Shown one piece after another: positions 61,120 to 64,000 of a stretch of 64,000 bases of DNA. The DNA comes from Candidatus Methanogaster sp. (GTDB taxonomy: Archaea; Halobacteriota; Methanosarcinia; Methanosarcinales; Methanogasteraceae), in assembly GCA_003194445.1 (NCBI GenBank), contig PQXF01000006.1, positions 30,423-94,422 of the forward strand, read 5' to 3'. The notes under the pieces were generated by a model, which saw only the letters and a program-made list of their open reading frames with translations, did no database searches and was not told where the DNA came from. Position 1 is the first letter of the stretch. The number at the start of each line of letters is the position of its first letter. Position numbers and translations under genes: made by a program.

Positions 61120-63096
61120 TTACAACCTTAACCTTCTGACGATCTCGGGATTCTTCATCATCTCGCGTATTCTTCCAAGGATGACTAATGATATCAGTAC
61201 CATGAATGCGCGTTTGGTCCCTGATTCGTCGGATGCGTCATCGAAAACACTTTTTGACACCTTCCACAGCCCTGATATCGGTATGATCATCAGTTCGCCC
61301 ATCTTCCCTGTAATAGCGCTGTCCACAGCCCATAGTTCCTCTTCCAGATTCAGCGAATCTGCAAACACAGTCGGATCGCTGACCAGAGTATCCAATTGGT
61401 CTGAATATTCCCGGGCTCCTGCCACAAACCCGGCATCGTCAAAAGCGCCCATGTTCTTTGAGATGCAGATGTCAATAAATCTACTGTTATTTATCAAATC
61501 TGCAATATATTTGCAGGTCATCTCGCCGACATCGATCATATCATCGATCATCTCACTGTCCGCACCCTTTGCGTGCCCTATCATGTCGGCAACTGTGGTG
61601 CAGATGCTCAGGAGGTAGTGCGGGATGCAGAGATCACAGCCTATCGGGAGGTTGCTTATCGATTGGTTCACCAGATGTTTCAGTTCATGGAGGTGCCGTT
61701 GCTGCGCATCGGTAAGCATGGCTTTCGGAATCTCTTCTTCCGGAGCCTCTGTCGTCACAGCAGCAGATTCGAGATCCTCAGTATCTTTTGCCGCTTCCGC
61801 CACCTCTACCGTCGCTACAGTCTCTGTAATTTCCACTGCATCTACAGTCTCGTCCCAGACCACCTGGTACGCCTGCGTCATGGCATCTCGCACCTTAGCA
61901 CTCGGATCGTCAAGATGGCGTTTGAGCGGCTCTTTTGCGAACTGCACAAAATTCCTGTTCTTTTGCCCGATGCGCCTGATCGATTGCGCGGCATTGGCGC
62001 GGACGCGATCATCAGTGTCGTCGAGAAGCACTATCAGATGTGGAATAATAGATTCATCAACCTCCGCAGACGCGCCCGCCATCAGGGCAGATCTGGCACG
62101 CTCGTCAGCATCGCGACTGTGCAATTGATCGATGGTATTCTCTTTTTTCCTTTCGAAGAGTTTGTGTGCACGTTTTTTAATAGATAGTTCCTTATCCTTC
62201 GATTTCATAAGTATCAGCGCGGTTGCAGCTATTAATATAATGACAATCAGCACAAGCGTCCCTAAAACACGATTTTTAGCGTTGTTTCGACCCTTCCAGT
62301 CAGCGTACATCGATTTCTTGGTGTTGTTCGCATCGCGTACAATATCTGAGATCATTTTCTGATGCTTTGTCAGATCGTCTAAGAAAAAATCGGTTCCATT
62401 TACCATCTCCACCATCTTCCCGTCTACCTCCAGAAATCGCTCGCCAAAAGTGGAAAGCACCCCATAATCCGCAACATCCGAACTTGCGATATCATCACTC
62501 AGCACATCGAGCGAGTCGCATGATGTGATCAGGCTGATGCGAGTTTTTTCAATCACCTGCGGCGACCCCACAAGAGTTTTGATGGTATCAATCTCATCAG
62601 GATCGATCTTTGCTACCGCATCCGCTGCACTCCTCCATGCCGCCGCCTCAAGAACGCCATCAACGATCGCTGCATCAGTCACAACCGTACCATCGTCTGC
62701 GAAGACCTCAATCCCCTTCCCACAGACGACGTTTTTATAACAGACAATATAGTAGTTCTCCGCACCCATCGAGACCACCGCGATGGTATCGATCGAGTAA
62801 TCGAGCAGTACCTTGTTTGCATTCGCGGCATCTACGACCGTATCATCATCGATACTCCCGGTACCGCCTGCATCGGGCCCCCCTCTATCTGGTGTGACAA
62901 CTGGCGTAGCAGCCGGTGAAGTGGTGGTGGTAGGTGCAGTGATAGGTGGGTTGTTCGGAGCGCCCGGTGCGCCCGGTGCATCTGGCGCATCGGGGGCTGT
63001 AGGATCATCAGGAGCGGCAGTCGCGCCACCCATGTTCATACCCCCGATGCATAGTGCGGCAATCAGCGCGATGGCAAGTATTGTTATAATCTTCAT
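61120..63096 (-). CDS. large membrane protein with HEAT repeats and a C-terminal shared domain
   Basis: 658 aa. Signal peptide IITILAIALIAALCIGG, a proline/alanine-rich linker, an extracytoplasmic domain (YYIVCYKNVVCGKG), a transmembrane segment (LGTLVLIVIILIAATALIL), then two or three HEAT-type repeats (PHLIVLLDDTDDRVRANAAQ, PLKRHLDDPSAKVRDAMTQA) in the cytosol. The last ~200 residues (from GCDLCIPHYLLSICTTVADM to MMKNPEIVRRLRL) match the C-terminus of the upstream gene and belong to no family I know. ATGA overlap with that gene. Confidence 0.7.
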   Translation of the reverse strand: MKIITILAIALIAALCIGGMNMGGATAAPDDPTAPDAPDAPGAPGAPNNPPITAPTTTTSPAATPVVTPDRGGPDAGGTGSIDDDTVVDAANANKVLLDYSIDTIAVVSMGAENYYIVCYKNVVCGKGIEVFADDGTVVTDAAIVDGVLEAAAWRSAADAVAKIDPDEIDTIKTLVGSPQVIEKTRISLITSCDSLDVLSDDIASSDVADYGVLSTFGERFLEVDGKMVEMVNGTDFFLDDLTKHQKMISDIVRDANNTKKSMYADWKGRNNAKNRVLGTLVLIVIILIAATALILMKSKDKELSIKKRAHKLFERKKENTIDQLHSRDADERARSALMAGASAEVDESIIPHLIVLLDDTDDRVRANAAQSIRRIGQKNRNFVQFAKEPLKRHLDDPSAKVRDAMTQAYQVVWDETVDAVEITETVATVEVAEAAKDTEDLESAAVTTEAPEEEIPKAMLTDAQQRHLHELKHLVNQSISNLPIGCDLCIPHYLLSICTTVADMIGHAKGADSEMIDDMIDVGEMTCKYIADLINNSRFIDICISKNMGAFDDAGFVAGAREYSDQLDTLVSDPTVFADSLNLEEELWAVDSAITGKMGELMIIPISGLWKVSKSVFDDASDESGTKRAFMVLISLVILGRIREMMKNPEIVRRLRL

Positions 63097-64000
63097 AGTA
63101 TCCCCTGTTTCAGCCGTTTCACAATTTCAGGATTTTCATACATCTCCTTTGCATACTTAAGTAACGTGTCTGCGATCAATATCCGTATAGCGTGTTCGAG
63201 ATCGTCTCCCGACCGATCCGCAAGCAAACTTTTTGCAATCGACCAGACTCCGGTTATCGGGATTACGCTCATGTTCCGCGTCCTCGATGTGATCTCCCTA
63301 TCGATCTCGAGGAGTGCCTGCTCCACCTTCGGACTGGTTGCCGATACGAATCCGGACGGACTCGATACCAGGTCCGAGAGCCGATCGTAGTTGATCTGGC
63401 TTGCGTTGCATCCAGCTGAGTTCTCTGTACCAGCTCTGCTTCGTGCATACAGGTCGATATTTCGTTTGGAGACCATGATCTCGGATAGTTCCGTGCAGAC
63501 CGACTCGATGACAGATATCATCCGATCAGTCACCTCTTTCGGTCCTACGTTCCCACCTATAAACTGGATTGCAGTCATCCCGCGCACATATTCGATCAAA
63601 CGCTGTGCCACACTCCGGTAAAAGTTGGGGATGCACCGGTCATAACCTGATACCTCTCGATACCGGTTCTCAAATGCCCCCCTGACAGAGCGCAATTTTG
63701 CATCCTGCTCCTGATCAGGGCGGACTGCCGATGACAGCAGGATCGTTCCTTTGTCTCCCTCTACAGAGACCGTTCTACCCGCGTACAGGTTTGGGATACC
63801 GCTTACAATGACCGTGTGCTGCCCGCCACGATCCAGTGCGAACATAGCTTCTCCGGCAGCATCAGTCTTCCGGGTGATTGATCTGGTCTGTACCACAGCA
63901 CCTGATATCGGTGTTCTCGACGCGGAATCGAGTACTTTCACCTTCACCATGACCTTCGGCTGCACTGGCACAGGTTTCGGTCCGGGTGGTGCAATCCCGG
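63093..64000 (-). CDS. carboxypeptidase-regulatory-like plus shared C-terminal domain, partial
   Basis: The frame is open to the window edge (proline-rich PPGPKPVPVQPKV), so the N-terminus is missing; the track ATG at 63971 is an internal GTG. A beta-sandwich of the carboxypeptidase regulatory/Big type (VKVLDSASRTPISGAVVQTR, TDAAGEAMFALDRGG) is followed by the same ~200 aa domain as in the next gene: YDRCIPNFYRSVAQRL, MSVIPITGVWSIAKSLL and MYENPEIVKRLKQ. Overlaps the next gene by four bases. Domain function unknown. Confidence 0.68.
   Translation of the reverse strand, partial: GIAPPGPKPVPVQPKVMVKVKVLDSASRTPISGAVVQTRSITRKTDAAGEAMFALDRGGQHTVIVSGIPNLYAGRTVSVEGDKGTILLSSAVRPDQEQDAKLRSVRGAFENRYREVSGYDRCIPNFYRSVAQRLIEYVRGMTAIQFIGGNVGPKEVTDRMISVIESVCTELSEIMVSKRNIDLYARSRAGTENSAGCNASQINYDRLSDLVSSPSGFVSATSPKVEQALLEIDREITSRTRNMSVIPITGVWSIAKSLLADRSGDDLEHAIRILIADTLLKYAKEMYENPEIVKRLKQGIL

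Noticed and set aside
1-64000. CRISPR arrays, tRNA and rRNA genes
   Set aside because: No regularly spaced direct repeats, no T-arm/anticodon pattern and no rRNA-like conserved blocks were seen; tRNAscan-SE and Infernal would settle this.

Overview
This window is from an archaeal chromosome, most likely a euryarchaeon of the methanogen/ANME type. The archaeal markers are geranylgeranylglyceryl-phosphate synthase, prefoldin beta, ribosomal protein L40e, a complete archaellum operon with type III signal peptides, and CheF. CbiD, HemD, LeuC/LeuD and a CcmB-like heme exporter subunit fit a methanogen-related anaerobe. The exact lineage (ANME-1/Methanophagales or a relative) is inference.

Layout. 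1-5.99 kb is a decayed, insertion-rich zone: the end of an ISAzo13-type transposase, a truncated IS4-family copy, a glycosyltransferase bracketed by a ~240 bp imperfect direct repeat, the 3' end of a group II intron, a frameshifted Rpn-type nuclease gene with a second remnant, and the tail of a nucleotide-sugar dehydrogenase. 5.99-14.75 kb (+) is a surface-glycan operon: dTDP-rhamnose genes rfbC-rfbB-rfbD-rfbA with a small antitoxin-like gene between D and A, then an AbiE-type toxin-antitoxin pair whose toxin overlaps a Wzx flippase, a methyltransferase and a GT2. 14.74-24.4 kb (-) is a convergent second glycan operon: DPM-type GT2, GT4 enzymes, a B12-binding radical SAM enzyme, a CsaB-like pyruvyltransferase and a large DUF2206 membrane protein, with repeated ATGA overlaps.

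24.9-27.7 kb (-) is leuC-leuD-cbiD. 27.8-28.7 kb (+) is a small toxin-antitoxin pair (DUF4258-like plus YgiT/MqsA-type zinc finger) with a TATA box and palindromic operator. 28.9-30.3 kb holds ccmB and an anchored unknown protein.

30.4-39.1 kb is a chemotaxis cluster: MCP, CheW, CheF, CheY, CheB, CheA, CheC and CheD on the minus strand, with CheR convergent on the plus strand. The excitation branch (MCP-CheW-CheA-CheY-CheF-CheC) is intact, but all three adaptation enzymes are damaged: CheR and CheD are frameshifted, and CheB has lost about 150 residues including its active-site Ser and His. 39.2-47.8 kb (-) is the archaellum operon: three archaellins, a FlaD/E-like protein with hexapeptide repeats, FlaG, FlaF, FlaH, FlaI, FlaJ and an acidic protein. 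An intact IS4 element with a perfect 10 bp target duplication sits just upstream. 49.5-54.4 kb (-) is a three-gene operon of secreted or anchored surface proteins, two sharing a ~60 aa cytoplasmic tail; its promoter region resembles that of the archaellin operon. A TrmB-like regulator is divergent from it.

55.8-64 kb (-) is mostly housekeeping (HemD, V4R-like plus Roadblock pair, prefoldin beta, GGGP synthase, L40e, a HAD phosphatase, DUF1599). It ends with two coupled large proteins that share an unrecognised C-terminal domain. The glycan operons plausibly supply sugars for the sequon-rich surface proteins and archaellins, but that link is inferred from gene content and proximity.
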